This document shows positions 6,454 through 7,157 of a DNA stretch of 7,157 nucleotides, piece by piece. Source of the DNA: Methylotetracoccus sp. (GTDB lineage Bacteria > Pseudomonadota > Gammaproteobacteria > Methylococcales > Methylococcaceae); NCBI GenBank assembly GCA_025458755.1, contig JALORT010000103.1, positions 1 through 7,157 of the forward strand. Reading direction: 5' to 3'. The stretch's first letter is position 1, and each line of letters begins with the position of its first letter. Made by a program: the position numbers and the translations under genes. The notes beneath the pieces are model-generated. The model was given only the letters and a program-made list of their open reading frames with translations. It had not been told where the DNA came from and did not search any database.

Positions 6454-6483
6454 AGACTATTTTAATCACCCCGGAGCGATAAC

Positions 6484-7029
6484 ATGGCCGACACAAACAC
6501 CACCCCACCCGGCAAGACAGCCGTCAAGAAATCGACCGCCGCGCCCACTGCTGAAAAAACGCTCTCCAAACGGGGTGCCGGTAAGACCGACACCCCGCCG
6601 ACTGAGCCCATGGCTGCAAAGGCGGTCGCGAAGTCGGGAACGCCGCGGGTAAAGGCGGCCAAGCCCTCGGAATCGAAAGTGTCGCCGGAAGTCGGTGCAG
6701 GTGGTGAAAATACTGAGAAGGCAAAGCCGGTCGCCAAACCGAGCGTCGTGACCAAGAAAGCCACCGAGGATGCGGCCGCCGCACCTCGCCCCGCATCGCG
6801 GAAGAGCACGGGTGTCGCGAAGAAGTCCGATGCCATCGAAGCGAAAGCCTCGGCCGGTCTCCCCGCAGGAACTACGGGTGTTCCCGATCAACAGGAAGTC
6901 GACCGGATGATCGCCGAAGCTGCGTATTATCTGGCCGAGAAACGCAACTTCGAGCCGGGTTGGGAACAGGAAGATTGGGAGACGGCGACCAACGAAGTCA
7001 TGAGGCGACTGCAGACGCAACATCGCTGA
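6484..7029 (+). CDS. DUF2934-domain protein with Lys/Ala/Pro-rich N-terminal tail
   Basis: The 181-residue product has two parts. Residues 1-131 are low in complexity and rich in Ala, Lys, Pro, Thr and Ser, with many KK, KA, AKP and TKK groups, no hydrophobic segment and no signal peptide. This resembles the disordered basic tails of histone-H1-like and AlgP-like bacterial proteins. Residues about 136-175 (EVDRMIAEAAYYLAEKRN, then FEPGWEQEDWETATNEV) match the DUF2934 pattern of an AxxAYxxxExR helix, a short PG turn and an EDWxxAxxEv helix. The function of DUF2934 is unknown; the tail suggests nucleic-acid binding, which is inference. The start is secure: GGAG (6473-6476) lies 7 bases before the ATG. 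It appears monocistronic, and no clear terminator is seen downstream. Confidence 0.85.
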   Translation: MADTNTTPPGKTAVKKSTAAPTAEKTLSKRGAGKTDTPPTEPMAAKAVAKSGTPRVKAAKPSESKVSPEVGAGGENTEKAKPVAKPSVVTKKATEDAAAAPRPASRKSTGVAKKSDAIEAKASAGLPAGTTGVPDQQEVDRMIAEAAYYLAEKRNFEPGWEQEDWETATNEVMRRLQTQHR

Positions 7030-7157
7030 AGCGTGCCGGTGTCCCCAAGCGGACAGTCATTGACATCATTCGCCAGCGTCAATCATTTCGGTCTCAAATC
7101 ACTTGGTCGTTAAAACTTTTTTGCCTAAGAGCCTGTGGCTGCATCGTCCGTGGCGCT
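7030..7157. other. Right-edge sequence without a recognised gene
   Basis: The final 128 bases carry no supported reading frame. A 6-base inverted repeat, ATTGAC (7059-7064) and GTCAAT (7078-7083), lies 30 bases after the DUF2934 stop, but no T-run follows it. A T6 run (7117-7122) stands alone, and AGCC-TGT-GGCT (7130-7140) forms a short hairpin beyond it. I cannot name a confident terminator among these. Confidence 0.4.

Larger units (their letters stand above)
6173..6483. other. Divergent intergenic region before the DUF2934 gene
   Basis: This 311-base stretch contains no gene I can support. It holds an ACGGT/ACCGT palindrome at the left edge and a small CCCT-TGCG-AGGG hairpin (6309-6320). 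It also holds three CATGATYRAA direct repeats (6371-6452) and a CCGGA/TCCGG inverted repeat (6419-6433). A TATCAT hexamer (6440-6445, 5 of 6 to the -10 consensus) is present, but no matching -35 element stands 16-18 bases before it. The signals cluster in the right half, near the downstream gene. Confidence 0.55.

Noticed and set aside
6462..7023. Minus-strand frames opposite the DUF2934 gene (6462-6836 and 6466-7023)
   Set aside because: The plus frame has a strong Shine-Dalgarno and a recognisable DUF2934 domain. The minus translations are Phe/Arg/Gly-rich shadows of its Lys/Ala-rich codons.
7117..7140. A transposon or insertion-sequence end near the right edge
   Set aside because: The T-run and AGCC/GGCT hairpin are too short. 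No matching inverted repeat or transposase is visible before the window ends.

Overview
The window is GC-rich bacterial chromosomal DNA with high-GC third codon positions and mostly Shine-Dalgarno starts. The type of SbcC (N-terminal ATPase lobe carrying an AQNDFATFLKA-like Q-loop segment) and a short protein ending in a DUF2934-type domain suggest a proteobacterium, most likely a gammaproteobacterium. That placement is inference; no rRNA or other taxonomic marker is present.

Layout. Positions 1-4447 are a two-gene minus-strand operon, sbcD then sbcC. The two genes overlap by 4 bases (ATGA) and encode the nuclease and ATPase subunits of the Mre11-Rad50-type SbcCD complex. sbcC runs off the left edge: the N-terminal ABC lobe, the first coiled-coil arm, the CPVCG zinc hook and most of the return arm are present, but the C-terminal ABC lobe is missing. 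Positions 4448-5057 are a 610-base divergent intergenic region. It holds a plausible sbcD promoter and an inverted repeat that contains one perfect and one near-perfect DnaA box facing each other. Positions 5058-5654 (+) encode a 198-residue PIN/NYN-like putative ribonuclease with a TTG start and a possible winged-helix tail.

Positions 5771-6172 (-) encode a 133-residue conserved-looking protein of unknown function with a CxC motif. It converges on the PIN-like gene, and the candidate terminator lies directly against the stop codon of the PIN-like gene. Positions 6173-6483 are a second divergent intergenic region, with three copies of a CATGATYRAA repeat and an inverted repeat. Positions 6484-7029 (+) encode a 181-residue protein with a long Ala/Lys/Pro/Thr-rich, histone-H1-like N-terminal part and a C-terminal DUF2934-like domain. 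The last 128 bases carry no recognisable gene.

How the genes relate. SbcD and SbcC certainly act together on DNA ends, hairpins and palindromes. The other three genes each have their own apparent transcription unit, and nothing in the sequence ties them functionally to SbcCD beyond proximity. I see no mobile element, CRISPR array, tRNA or rRNA. I do not see a convincing new multi-gene system; the best leads are the DnaA-box palindrome and the two small genes of unknown function.
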